Position numbers and translations under genes: made by a program | The notes under the pieces: model-generated | Database searches by the model: none | Told to the model about the DNA's origin: nothing | The model's input: only the letters and a program-made list of their open reading frames with translations | In this document: piece by piece, positions 1-8,990 of the stretch | Position numbering within the stretch: position 1 is the stretch's first letter | How the letters are laid out: each line of letters opens with the position of its first letter | Assembly: GCF_900013425.1 (NCBI RefSeq) | Contig: NZ_FBXK01000001.1 | Span: forward strand, 40,001 to 104,000 | Direction of reading: 5' to 3' | DNA: 64,000 nt | Source: Sphingobium sp. Z007 | GTDB lineage: Bacteria > Pseudomonadota > Alphaproteobacteria > Sphingomonadales > Sphingomonadaceae

Positions 1-1029
1 ATCCAACTGACGCTTCATGGCGACGGGGCCAAGCTGCGTGTCGGGCGCATCGCTATGGCCGATGCGGATACCCTGCATCACCTTGGCGATGGCGTCGGCC
101 AATGCGTCATGGCGATGGCGCGGCACGATCGCGCGGCTCAGCATCGCGCAGACCTGACCGCTCATGATGGTGATGGTGTTGCCCAGGATCGCGGCGGCCG
201 CCTCGATCGGGAAGTCGTCACGCACGATCGCCGCCGACTTCCCGCCCAGTTCCAATGTGCAGCGCGCCACGCGACCGGCGCAGACTTCGCCGATCCGCTT
301 GCCCGCCAGGGTCGATCCGGTGAAGGTCACCTTGTCGATCCCCGGATTGCGGACCAGATGATCGGACGCGTCGCGCCCGGCCGCAACCAGATTGACGACG
401 CCCGCCGGCACTCCCGCCGCCTCCGCCGCTTCGGCCATGATATAGGCCTCCAGCGGGGTTTCGGGCGAGGGCTTCATGATGACGGTGCAACCTGCGACCA
501 ATGCATAAGCCAGTTTGGCCGACATGATGCCATAGGGCGCGTTCCACGGCGCGATCGCCGCCACCACGCCGGCGGGTTCCTGCACCACGATGGCGGTGTT
601 GACCATGTGCGAAGGGCGCCGCTCCACGAACGGATAGCTATCGGCATAGCCCGCGATCGCCATCAACGTGGCGGTCGCCCCACCGGTCATGACCGGCGCA
701 AAGCTCGCCAGCCCACCGACCTGCGCGGTCCAGGCCGCCGCCAGTTCGGGCGCGCGCTGTTCCAGTTCAGCGCCCATGCGCTTGACGATCGCCCCCCGCT
801 CCGCCGGGTCCATGGTCGGCCATGGCCCTTCATCGAACGCCTTGCGCGCGGCAGCGACGGCCCGGTCCATATCCGCTGCCGTGCCGTCGGCGACCCGCGC
901 GATCACCTCCTCGCTATTGGGCGAGACGATCTCGATCATGCCCTCACCAGTGGAATCGATCCACGCGCCGCCGATGAACAGCTTGTCGGGATGGGCGATC
1001 CGGATGCCTGTTGGAATCATGCTGTCCAT
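1..1029 (-). CDS. NAD(P)-dependent aldehyde dehydrogenase (3' end outside window)
   Basis: The minus frame is open from the left edge to an ATG at 1029, giving 343 residues of a family usually 470-500 long, so the C-terminus is missing. Visible ALDH features are the APWNAPY segment near residue 160, the FTGST cofactor loop near 236, ELGGKS with general-base Glu260, and SGQVC with catalytic Cys294. An AGAGGA ribosome site precedes two in-frame ATGs (1029 and 1020). It follows the TonB receptor stop by 6 nt, so the two are probably co-transcribed. Substrate is unknown; the island suggests oxidation of an aromatic aldehyde such as a vanillin-type product. This last point is inference from context. 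Confidence 0.88.
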   Translation of the reverse strand, partial: MDSMIPTGIRIAHPDKLFIGGAWIDSTGEGMIEIVSPNSEEVIARVADGTAADMDRAVAAARKAFDEGPWPTMDPAERGAIVKRMGAELEQRAPELAAAWTAQVGGLASFAPVMTGGATATLMAIAGYADSYPFVERRPSHMVNTAIVVQEPAGVVAAIAPWNAPYGIMSAKLAYALVAGCTVIMKPSPETPLEAYIMAEAAEAAGVPAGVVNLVAAGRDASDHLVRNPGIDKVTFTGSTLAGKRIGEVCAGRVARCTLELGGKSAAIVRDDFPIEAAAAILGNTITIMSGQVCAMLSRAIVPRHRHDALADAIAKVMQGIRIGHSDAPDTQLGPVAMKRQLD

Positions 1030-1035
1030 TTCCTC

Positions 1036-3423
1036 TCAAAAGCTCTTCTTGACCGTCGCGGTCCATTCGCGCGGACGGCCGACCGTACCGGTGGACACAC
1101 CGTAGGTGGCGACGTTTTCCGCAACACCCTGATAGTAGAATGTGTCGAAGACGTTGGTGACGCCAACGCTGAGCGACCAATCCTTGTCGGCCGCGCGATA
1201 GGTCAGCCGCGCATTGACCAGGCTGGGCGCGTCGATCAGATTATCGGCGTTGTTGATCGCGTTATAATAGAAGTTGGAGCGCCAGGACCAGTCGATCCGC
1301 GGCGTCAGCGTGCCATTGCCGCCCAGGTCGGCTTCATATTGCACGCCAGCCGACAACTGCCATTTGCTGATGAAGGGCGCGATCATGTCCTTGGTCACCA
1401 GCGTCGCCGGGTTGGTGATCCTCTTATAATCGAAGTCGAGATAGCCGACCGATGCGTCGAACGACAGGCCGTCCGCCGGACGCAGCTGCGCCTCCAGTTC
1501 CCAACCCAATACTTCCGCATCGCCCGCATTGGACGGCACCGAGCAGGACAGGACGACGCTTTCCGGGCACTGATAACGGACCAGCTGCATATCGTCATAT
1601 TTGTTCAGGAACACCGCACCGTTCAGGCGCAACATCCGGCCGAACAGATCAGCCTTGAACCCGGCTTCATAGGTGGTGAGCTTTTCCGGGCCGAAGGTCT
1701 GGACCTGATCCGGCGCGGACGGGCGCGGGTTGATGCCGCCGCCCTTAAAGCCTGTCGACAGCTGGGCATAGGTCATCAGCTCGTCCGACCAGCGATAATT
1801 GACGCCGATACGGTAATCGACCCGGTTGCCCTTGAACGTGCCGGTCAGCCCGTCCAGCCCGACCAGAAGGAAATTGGGCGTGAAGAAGGCGCCGCTTGGC
1901 AACGTCCCATCCACATTGCGGCGGGAATAGCGATAGGTCTTCTTGTCATCGGTGTAGCGCAGCCCGCCGATGATGTTGAAGGCGTCGGTCACATGAAATT
2001 CGCCATGGGCAAACACCGACGCGCTGCGGTTCTTGATGACGTCGTCCGACAAGAAATCGAACAACAGGGTCGGGATCTGGCTGCGCCCCTCGATCGTGTC
2101 CGTCGCCTTATAATAAAAGCCGCCGACGGTCAGGTCGACCTTGTCATTGAAATTGGCGCTCAACCGCAATTCCTGCGTGAACTGCTCGTGGCCGTAGGTG
2201 AACTCCTGCAACAATATCGCGAGCGGCGATCCGTCGACATCGATCGCGCTGGTGCCATCGGCGCTGCGATAGCCGGTGATCGACTTGAGCTTGAACGAGT
2301 CCGACAGGTCATAGTCGATCGTGCCCGACAGGCCCCACGCCTTGACCGTGCTGGTCGGGCTGGCGGAAAAGCCCCCCGGCGCGATCTGGGTCGGGATGCC
2401 GAACACCGTCGTATAATTGCCGCCGGTCGCATAGGTGGCGTAGGATGTGTAGCTCTTCGACCCGGTCAGAAAGCGGCTGTCGAACGGGATGCCCGCGGTC
2501 GGATCGCCCGCGACATAGCTGCGCACGGACGGGTTGTCGGCATAGAGCAATTTGGTCGCGACCGTCTCGCTCTTGTCCTTGGACACATCGGCGACGACGT
2601 TGATTTCCAGCGGCGATCCGGCCGGCGCGTAACGCAGCGCGGCGCGCAGCGCCATCACGTCGATCCCGCCTTCGGTGCCGATCCGGCAATTCTTGTTGCC
2701 GCTGCTGGCCGGGATGCCCGACGCCGGGTAGACGCAGCCATAATCGAGCAGTTTCATATAACCGTCGACATTTTTCGACACGCCCGACACGCGCAGGAAC
2801 AGGTCGTCGGTCAGCGGCACATTGGCGCTGCCGCGCAGTTCCAGCCGGTCGAACCGGCCATAGGTCGCCTCGACGAAACCGCCCGGCGTGGCATCCGGCT
2901 TCTTGCTGAACAGCTTCACCGCGCCGCCGACGCTGTTCTTGCCGGCCAGCGTGCCCTGCGGTCCGCGCAGCACCTCGACCCGCTCCAGGTCGGTCAGGTC
3001 CATGACCGCGCCGAAGGTCGTGCCATAATAGATGTCATCGATATAGATGCCGACGCCCGGTTCCAGCGCGAAGCTGGCGTCGAGCTGCCCCACGCCACGG
3101 ATGAAGGCGGCGACGGCATTGCCCTGGATGCTGGTGGCGGGCGCCAGCGCGACGTTCGGCGCGAACTGGCCCAGGTCCGTGACGCTGGTCTGGCTACGCG
3201 CAGCCAGTGTATCGGCTGAGACCGCGGTGATGGCGATCGGCGTATCCTGCAGATTTTGCGCGCGGAACTGGGCGGTGACGATGATATCGGCGCTATTGGC
3301 CTGATCGGCTGCCTGTTCGGGCGTCGCCGCCTCCTGCGCCGTTGCGGGCGCGGCGATCATCGCCGCTGCCAACGCTATACCCGCCACATGCCCTTGAAAC
3401 CGGCTCTTCCAGATTATCGCCAT
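1036..3423 (-). CDS. TonB-dependent outer-membrane receptor
   Basis: This 795-residue protein has a signal peptide (hydrophobic GIALAAAMIAAPATA, cleavage near QEA). A plug domain follows, with a TonB-box-like segment (DIIVTAQ), RGVGQ and the VEVLRGPQGTL motif near residue 155. A long beta-barrel ends in an aromatic residue (KKSF). The ATG at 3423 is chosen because GGGAGG lies 8 nt upstream; an ATG six codons earlier lacks such a site. It is of the iron-complex/outer-membrane-receptor type that sphingomonads carry in many catabolic clusters. Its own promoter contains the TAACGATCGTTA operator, so it probably imports the aromatic compound degraded by the island. The substrate is inferred only from location. 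Confidence 0.92.
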   Translation of the reverse strand: MAIIWKSRFQGHVAGIALAAAMIAAPATAQEAATPEQAADQANSADIIVTAQFRAQNLQDTPIAITAVSADTLAARSQTSVTDLGQFAPNVALAPATSIQGNAVAAFIRGVGQLDASFALEPGVGIYIDDIYYGTTFGAVMDLTDLERVEVLRGPQGTLAGKNSVGGAVKLFSKKPDATPGGFVEATYGRFDRLELRGSANVPLTDDLFLRVSGVSKNVDGYMKLLDYGCVYPASGIPASSGNKNCRIGTEGGIDVMALRAALRYAPAGSPLEINVVADVSKDKSETVATKLLYADNPSVRSYVAGDPTAGIPFDSRFLTGSKSYTSYATYATGGNYTTVFGIPTQIAPGGFSASPTSTVKAWGLSGTIDYDLSDSFKLKSITGYRSADGTSAIDVDGSPLAILLQEFTYGHEQFTQELRLSANFNDKVDLTVGGFYYKATDTIEGRSQIPTLLFDFLSDDVIKNRSASVFAHGEFHVTDAFNIIGGLRYTDDKKTYRYSRRNVDGTLPSGAFFTPNFLLVGLDGLTGTFKGNRVDYRIGVNYRWSDELMTYAQLSTGFKGGGINPRPSAPDQVQTFGPEKLTTYEAGFKADLFGRMLRLNGAVFLNKYDDMQLVRYQCPESVVLSCSVPSNAGDAEVLGWELEAQLRPADGLSFDASVGYLDFDYKRITNPATLVTKDMIAPFISKWQLSAGVQYEADLGGNGTLTPRIDWSWRSNFYYNAINNADNLIDAPSLVNARLTYRAADKDWSLSVGVTNVFDTFYYQGVAENVATYGVSTGTVGRPREWTATVKKSF

Positions 3424-3606
3424 GGTCTTTTCCTCCCTCATATGATGGCCTCAAGGCGCAGGGGGAGGAAGCGCCGGACCAGCCATTGCCGGTTCCGGTT
3501 GGGGGCGGCGCTATGCGCCTGCCTGCCTTGCCATCCTCTTGCCCGGCCCAGGGCCTTCCGTCTTTTCCGTTCAGGACGGAGAGGTCTCTGCCTCCCCGCC
3601 ATTAAG

Positions 3607-3618
3607 TAACGATCGTTA
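3607..3618 (-). promoter_or_regulatory. TAACGATCGTTA operator in the TonB receptor promoter
   Basis: A perfect 12-nt palindrome. On the minus strand a TTGACA -35 hexamer (3625-3630, overlapping the stop codon of the upstream oxygenase gene) is followed by 6 nt, then the operator. A -10-like hexamer would start at the last TA of the palindrome (16-nt spacer). The operator therefore fills the core promoter, as expected for a repressor site. The 180-nt leader between it and the receptor start holds no other gene. Confidence 0.75.
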
Positions 3619-3626
3619 GTATTTTG

Positions 3627-5105
3627 TCAAGCGGCTTGGTGCGCCTTCGCGCTTGCCAATTGCGCCGCCGACACCCAGGCGCCATGCACCTGCGCACGCA
3701 TCGGCAGGGGCATCGGCACGCGTGCGACCGGCCCGGCGGCGATGGTGTTTGCATCCACCACCCAGAGTTCGGACTTATAGTCCGCCTCCCCCGCCTGGCG
3801 ATCGACCACCATCAGCAACCAGCCTTCATGCCCCGCCTGCGCCGATGGAACATGCACCGGTTCGCTTATCGCCATGCCGAATTCCAGCCCCATCATGTCG
3901 ATGCGGCCATTGCCCGGCTCGATCTGCAACAGCGCGTTGAAGGCGAAGCCGACCGGCCCGCCCGGCAGCGGCGGTCCGCCCTGTGGGTTCATCGACAGAT
4001 ACCAGGCCGACCGATAAGGCCGCCCCTGGTCGGCGTCGCGCAGGCGCGGCATGTCGCCAGGCGGGCCGATCAGCCGCGCCTCGAAACTGTCCCCGTCCTT
4101 CGACAGATCGAAGGTCCAGCGGGTCAGGCCGCCGCCTATCTCCCGCTGGTCGCGCTGGATACCGCCGGCTTCACGCATGAAACCAAAGGCATTGGTGTCC
4201 GACAGGCACAGGTCGAGATGGACGCAATCGCCATCGTCAAAGGCGTTGACGATGTGGAAGGCCGACACGCCCGGCCGCCCGCGGAACCAGCGCATCTCTT
4301 CCGCCTTGCCATAGCGCGGCATGATGCCGACCCAACTGTCCAGATCCTGCTGGTGCGCCCAATGCGCGCCGCCTGCCTTCAATCGGTCCAGATCGGCCGT
4401 GGTCGGGAAAATCGGGAAAATCGCATATTTTTCGGTGATCGCGAAATCATGGATGGTCGAGCAATAGGGCTGATCGAACCATTGCTCACGCATCAGATTG
4501 CCGTCGCGATCCGCCACGCCATAGGCGACCTTGGTCGAACACAGCCCGTCCGCTTCATAGCCGAAGAAGAACATCTCCCCGGTCTGCGGATCAACGCGGG
4601 GATGGGCGGTGAAGGTCTGCGACGTGAAGGCACCATGATAGTCCCAGCGGCCGATCGTCTCCAGCGTGTCGGGATCGATCTCATAACCAAGGCCATCCTC
4701 CTTCGTCATGAACAGCCGCCCGCCATGCCAGACCGGCGTCGTGTTGGCGACGGTGCGGTCGCGACCGGCCACGACGGGATCGTCAGTAAAGGGGTTGCGA
4801 TAGCGGCCGAACAGGGCGTGCCGGGCGTCCTTTTCCAGCGCGTAGCGTTCGGTTTCGACATAGCGGATGGCATAATCCACCTTGCCGTCATGAATGGCGA
4901 ACTTCGCAACCATGCCATCACCCGACAGGACGATATCATCGTCGAACATCGGCGCATGGGCGGGGTCCGGCACGGCGCGGAAAAAGGCGCCGTCGATCTC
5001 GGCCGGGATCTCGCCGATCACCGCCAGATTGCGCGCCGACCATTCGATGCCAACAGGCGTATTGAGGCCGGTAAAATGGATCGTTTCGGGAAAGACTCGC
5101 ACCAT
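3627..5105 (-). CDS. Carotenoid-cleavage-type dioxygenase (lignostilbene / isoeugenol oxygenase family)
   Basis: 492 residues, the usual length for lignostilbene dioxygenases and isoeugenol monooxygenase. These are non-haem Fe(II) enzymes that split the side-chain C=C of phenolic stilbenes or phenylpropenes to aldehydes such as vanillin. Four well-spaced histidines match the expected iron ligands: His168 (FTAHP), His219 (TIHDFA), His284 (AFHIVNA) and His474 (QVHGAW). The stretch YRNPFTDDP...DRTVANT near residue 103 closely resembles the isoeugenol monooxygenase sequence as I recall it. A GAGGAG ribosome site precedes the ATG at 5105. It has its own operator-containing promoter. Whether the substrate is isoeugenol, lignostilbene or another phenolic alkene cannot be read from sequence. 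Confidence 0.88.
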   Translation of the reverse strand: MVRVFPETIHFTGLNTPVGIEWSARNLAVIGEIPAEIDGAFFRAVPDPAHAPMFDDDIVLSGDGMVAKFAIHDGKVDYAIRYVETERYALEKDARHALFGRYRNPFTDDPVVAGRDRTVANTTPVWHGGRLFMTKEDGLGYEIDPDTLETIGRWDYHGAFTSQTFTAHPRVDPQTGEMFFFGYEADGLCSTKVAYGVADRDGNLMREQWFDQPYCSTIHDFAITEKYAIFPIFPTTADLDRLKAGGAHWAHQQDLDSWVGIMPRYGKAEEMRWFRGRPGVSAFHIVNAFDDGDCVHLDLCLSDTNAFGFMREAGGIQRDQREIGGGLTRWTFDLSKDGDSFEARLIGPPGDMPRLRDADQGRPYRSAWYLSMNPQGGPPLPGGPVGFAFNALLQIEPGNGRIDMMGLEFGMAISEPVHVPSAQAGHEGWLLMVVDRQAGEADYKSELWVVDANTIAAGPVARVPMPLPMRAQVHGAWVSAAQLASAKAHQAA

Positions 5106-5133
5106 TATCTGCTCCTCATTCTACCATCTTTTC

Positions 5134-5147
5134 ATAACGATCGTTAT
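5134..5147 (-). promoter_or_regulatory. ATAACGATCGTTAT operator upstream of the oxygenase gene
   Basis: A 14-nt perfect palindrome in the 67-nt gap between the GMC oxidoreductase stop and the oxygenase start. On the minus strand TTGATA (5153-5158) lies 6 nt before the TAACGATCGTTA core, and TATGAA follows with a 16-nt spacer. This is the same geometry as at 3607 and 9947. Confidence 0.75.
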
Positions 5148-5172
5148 CGTTATATCAAGTCCGCGCAAACGC

Positions 5173-6792
5173 TCACAACTGTCCAGTTCGCTGTCGCATA
5201 GCGCGCAGCACATGGTCCGCGCCCTTGTCGCCGATCATGATCGCGGTCGCATTGGTATTGCCCGCAGGCAGGCTGGGCATGACCGACGCGTCGGCCACCC
5301 ACAGCCCCTCCACCCCGATGACGGCCAGGTCGGCATCGACCACCGCCTGCGCATCGTCGCGCGCACCCATCCTGGCTGTGCCGACGGGATGATAGAGCGG
5401 GATCGACGCCATCCGCACATAGCCGCGCAACTGATCGGGATCGGTCAGCGCCGCGCCGGGACGCAGCTCGCCCTTGATATGCGCCGCGATCGGCGTTTCG
5501 TTCAGGATCGACCGGGCGATGCCGATGCCTTCCACGATCTGGTCGATATCGTCGTCACTACCCAATTGCCGATGCTCGATCTTCGGCGGCGCGAAGGGGT
5601 CGGCAGAGCGCAGACTGATCCGCCCGCGATGGCTGGGCCGCATCAGCCCGACCAGGGTAGAGACGGACGGCGTCTTGCGCAGCATCAACCGACCCTGTTC
5701 ATCGAAGTCGAAGGCGAAAGCGGCGAAACTGATCTGGAGATTGGGCGCGGGCAATTCCGGGCGGCTCTTCACGAAAGCCTGCGCATGACCGATCGCGGTG
5801 GTCAGCGCGCCACGCCGGGAGAGCGCATAGCGCAGCACCTGCCATGCCCCGCGCAAGCCCTGCGCATCGCTGTTGAGCGTGGCTGCGTCGACTTCATTGA
5901 CGACATGGGTGCCGACATGGTCCTGAAGATTGCTACCGACGCCAGGCCGATCGCACACCGCCTCTATTCCATGCGCGCGCAGATGATCGGCCGGGCCTAT
6001 GCCCGACAGCATCAACAGGCGCGGCGTGTTCATCGCGCCCGCGCTCAGCACCACGCCGTGGCGCGCGCGCAGCGTCTTTTCGACGCCGTCCTGCCAATAG
6101 TCGATGCCGACCGCCCGGCCGTCCTCGATTCTGATGCGCAGCAGTTGCGCCTCCAACATTATGGTCGGTGCCCTGCCGCCGCGCCGCTCGTGCAGATAGC
6201 CGCGCGCCGCCGAACAGCGCGTGCCGCCTCGCTGCGATACCTGCACATAATCGACGCCCTCGGCGCTCTGCCCGTTCAGGTCCGGCGAGCGGGGAATACC
6301 CGCCGCCTGCGCCGCCGCGATCCACTGGTCGGTAATAGGATAGCGCGCACGCCCTTCCGACACGGCGATCGGCCCGCCGGTCCCGCGCCAGGCGTCCGCG
6401 CCCCGCTCATTATTTTCCATCCGCCGGAAATAGGGCAACACCGAATCATAGTCCCATCCCGCAGCGCCCAGCCGCGCCCATTCGTCATAGTCCCAGCGAT
6501 GGCCGCGAATGAACATCATGCCATTCAATGCGCTGCCGCCGCCCAGCATCCTGCCTGCGGGCCATATGTCGGCCCGGCCGCCCAGCGACGGGTCGGGCTC
6601 TGCCTGATAGCACCAGTCATAGGCAGGGTTCTGCACGATCGCGCTGGTCAGCGCCGGGATGCGCGATCGCATATGCCGGTCGGTCCTGCCCGCCTCGACC
6701 AGGGTGACGGACAGGCCGGCTTCGGCCAGCCGCCCAGTCATCGCGGACCCGCCCGAACCGCCGCCCACGACGATGATGTCGGTCTCTTCCAT
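5173..6792 (-). CDS. GMC-family FAD-dependent alcohol oxidoreductase
   Basis: 539 residues. An N-terminal Rossmann motif VVGGGSGGSA binds FAD, followed by the GMC signature region (GRMLGGGSALNGMMFIRG near residue 82). The second GMC signature, SAGAMNTPRLLMLSGIGP, lies near residue 251. Near the C-terminus YHPVGTARMG supplies the active-site His, and NTNATAIMIG the paired Asn. Such enzymes oxidise primary or secondary alcohols. The start has AGGAACG 5 nt upstream. It lies 8 nt behind the PQQ dehydrogenase, as third gene of the NmrA-PQQ-GMC operon. An aromatic or side-chain alcohol is the likely substrate, by context only. Confidence 0.9.
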   Translation of the reverse strand: MEETDIIVVGGGSGGSAMTGRLAEAGLSVTLVEAGRTDRHMRSRIPALTSAIVQNPAYDWCYQAEPDPSLGGRADIWPAGRMLGGGSALNGMMFIRGHRWDYDEWARLGAAGWDYDSVLPYFRRMENNERGADAWRGTGGPIAVSEGRARYPITDQWIAAAQAAGIPRSPDLNGQSAEGVDYVQVSQRGGTRCSAARGYLHERRGGRAPTIMLEAQLLRIRIEDGRAVGIDYWQDGVEKTLRARHGVVLSAGAMNTPRLLMLSGIGPADHLRAHGIEAVCDRPGVGSNLQDHVGTHVVNEVDAATLNSDAQGLRGAWQVLRYALSRRGALTTAIGHAQAFVKSRPELPAPNLQISFAAFAFDFDEQGRLMLRKTPSVSTLVGLMRPSHRGRISLRSADPFAPPKIEHRQLGSDDDIDQIVEGIGIARSILNETPIAAHIKGELRPGAALTDPDQLRGYVRMASIPLYHPVGTARMGARDDAQAVVDADLAVIGVEGLWVADASVMPSLPAGNTNATAIMIGDKGADHVLRAMRQRTGQL

Positions 6793-6800
6793 GGTCGTTC

Positions 6801-8990
6801 CTAGAAATTGGACATGATGGCGGCGCTGGGCGCATCGAGTGGCTTGCCCGCCGCCTTCAGCTTCCGCTCACGCTCGCGCAGCGGCCCCTGCTCGGCGATC
6901 AGCCAGGCATGGATGGCGTCGGCATCCTCCACGCTCAGCAAATCGTCCCAGCGCGGCATCCCGCCCGGCAGCAATAGGCCGTCGCGCACGATCTGGTTGA
7001 ACATATCATGCGTGGCCGGTTGCATCCGGCGCAGGTCGGGCGCGGTGGAGCGCAGCTGGTTGCTGTGGCAGATGGCGCAATTCTGGAAGAACAGCCCCTG
7101 CCCCTTGGCGATCATCGCGGCCGTCGCGCCGGGCAACTGCGCGGGCGGCGCTGGGGCAACCTCTGCTGGCGGCAGCGGCGTGGGCTGCGGCACCGGGCCA
7201 CCGTCCAGCTTGAACACCAGGATGCGGTTGGCGTTGCCGTTGCGATAGGCCGCCGAATAGCGCGGCACATAGCCCCAGCCGCCCCCGCCGAAACCGGCCG
7301 CGACCGCCACATATTGCACGCCCTTCACCCGATAGGTCATGGGCGCCGCCATGATCGACGTGCCGGTATCGATTTCCTTGATGAGCTTGCCAGTGTCGGC
7401 GTCGCGCACGATCAGCTTGCCGCCGATGGTGCCATGGACGATCAGGCCCGATGCGGTGGAGAGCATCCCCATTCGGTCCTGCCACCCTTCCGTCGGCACC
7501 GCCCAGCGGGCCTTGCCGGTCAGCGGGTCGATGGCGCGCAGTTCGCTGCTATAGGGCTTGTCCTTCACCCACTGCATTTCGGGCAGCTTTTCCACCTGTT
7601 GGCGGATCGCGGGCGGCAGGGTCGGCAGCACCGCCTCCAGTTGTGGCGTGAAAATCAGCGTCGTCTGGACGTTCAGCGCCTTGGGCCGCCGGGGTTCCGC
7701 CGGCGTGCCGGGCGGCACGGTGAACATGAGGTTCCCCATGTCCAGCACGGAGGCATAATAGTTCTTCCGCTCGGCATCATAGGCGGCCGGATACCAGTTG
7801 CGCGCGCCCGCCGACGCCGGGAAGATGATGCGCGGGCCGTTCCAGAAATCGGTGCGGTCCGGCGTCATCTGCGGCACGCCATCCTTGTCGAACCCTTTGG
7901 TCCAGTTGGTCCGCACCAGCGGATTGACGCGCAGCGGCTTGCCGGTTTCGCGGTCCAGCACGAACAGATAGCCGTTTTTGGGCGAATGGAGGATGACCGG
8001 GCGGACCGTGCCGTCCACCTCCATCTCGCTCAGCACCATCGGCTGGGTGGCGGTGAAGTCCCAGCTATCGCCGGGCGTTTCCTGATAATGCCATTTCACC
8101 GCGCCGCTCTTGGCGTCCAGCGCCACGATGGAGGAAAGATAGAGGTTGGTGCCGCCCTTGGGCGATCGGGTGGCGATGGAATAGGGGCCGCCATTGCCGA
8201 CGCCGATATAGACGGTGCCGAACTTGGGATCATAATTGATCGCGTCCCACACGGTGCCGCCACCGCCAATGTCCCAGCGGCTTTTGGCGTCCCAGGTCTT
8301 GAGCGCGGCGTCGAGCGCCTTGTTTTCCTGCGGCCCCTTCGCCGGGTCGTGGGGCACGGTATAGAAGCGCCAGGCCTGCCCACCATCGGCGATGCGATAG
8401 GCGGTGACATAGCCGCGCGCGTCATATTCCGCGCCGCCATTGCCGATGATGACCAGATCGCCCGCCACTTCGGGCGCGCCGGTGCTGGTATAGCCGCGGC
8501 TGTGATCGACCACCGTGTCGGCCTTCCACAGGACTTTGCCGCTTTTCGCGTCGAGTGCGTAGAGCATTCCGTCGAGCGCGCCGACCATGACTTTGCCGTT
8601 GGCCACGGCGACGCCGCGATTGGCTTGGTCGCAGCAGGCCGCGCGATTGGACTGCATGTCCACCTCCGGCTCGAAGGCCCAGAGCGGCTTGCCGGTCGCC
8701 CCGTCGAGCGCATAGACCCGGCCCAGATTGCCGCTGGTGTACATGACGCCATCGACGACCACCGGCGTCGCTTCCTGCACGCGGTTGGTATTGAGGTCGT
8801 AGGACCAAGCCAGGCCCAGGCGACCGGCATTGCCCTTGTCGATATCGGTCAGGCGCGAATGATGGCTGCCCCAGACGTCACCGCCGGTATAGGGCCAGTC
8901 GTCGCCCGCGCCGCTGTCGCCCGTCGTTCCGCCGCCCGCGCATCCCGCGAGCGCCAGCAACGCCGCCAGCGCGGCCATCATCCTCTTCAC
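6801..8990 (-). CDS. PQQ-dependent quinohaemoprotein alcohol dehydrogenase, membrane lipoprotein
   Basis: 729 residues: a lipobox (LALAGC, Cys17), an eight-bladed PQQ propeller, and a C-terminal cytochrome c domain with CAICH near residue 645 and a likely Met ligand in GGMPRW. The adjacent Cys119-Cys120 pair (RAACCDQ) is the disulfide typical of PQQ alcohol dehydrogenases. The catalytic Asp is probably Asp311 in DSWDFT; the residue two positions later is Thr, not the extra Asp of lanthanide-dependent enzymes, so calcium use is predicted. The start is a GTG overlapping the NmrA gene stop by 4 nt; ATGs at 8981 and 8978 are alternatives. It should oxidise a periplasmic alcohol and pass electrons to the respiratory chain. 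Confidence 0.9.
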   Translation of the reverse strand: MKRMMAALAALLALAGCAGGGTTGDSGAGDDWPYTGGDVWGSHHSRLTDIDKGNAGRLGLAWSYDLNTNRVQEATPVVVDGVMYTSGNLGRVYALDGATGKPLWAFEPEVDMQSNRAACCDQANRGVAVANGKVMVGALDGMLYALDAKSGKVLWKADTVVDHSRGYTSTGAPEVAGDLVIIGNGGAEYDARGYVTAYRIADGGQAWRFYTVPHDPAKGPQENKALDAALKTWDAKSRWDIGGGGTVWDAINYDPKFGTVYIGVGNGGPYSIATRSPKGGTNLYLSSIVALDAKSGAVKWHYQETPGDSWDFTATQPMVLSEMEVDGTVRPVILHSPKNGYLFVLDRETGKPLRVNPLVRTNWTKGFDKDGVPQMTPDRTDFWNGPRIIFPASAGARNWYPAAYDAERKNYYASVLDMGNLMFTVPPGTPAEPRRPKALNVQTTLIFTPQLEAVLPTLPPAIRQQVEKLPEMQWVKDKPYSSELRAIDPLTGKARWAVPTEGWQDRMGMLSTASGLIVHGTIGGKLIVRDADTGKLIKEIDTGTSIMAAPMTYRVKGVQYVAVAAGFGGGGWGYVPRYSAAYRNGNANRILVFKLDGGPVPQPTPLPPAEVAPAPPAQLPGATAAMIAKGQGLFFQNCAICHSNQLRSTAPDLRRMQPATHDMFNQIVRDGLLLPGGMPRWDDLLSVEDADAIHAWLIAEQGPLRERERKLKAAGKPLDAPSAAIMSNF

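Noticed and set aside
55..3219. A 1054-codon open frame on the plus strand opposite the TonB receptor and ALDH genes.
   Set aside because: Its translation is rich in Arg, His and Asp with no domain, signal or ribosome site. The minus-strand genes have clear motifs. It is a GC-driven shadow, as are similar long frames opposite the carotenoid-type oxygenase, PQQ, TonB (41997-44123) and ABC genes.
6801..8990. A lanthanide-dependent alcohol dehydrogenase.
   Set aside because: The Asp expected two residues after the catalytic Asp is Thr313 (WDFT).
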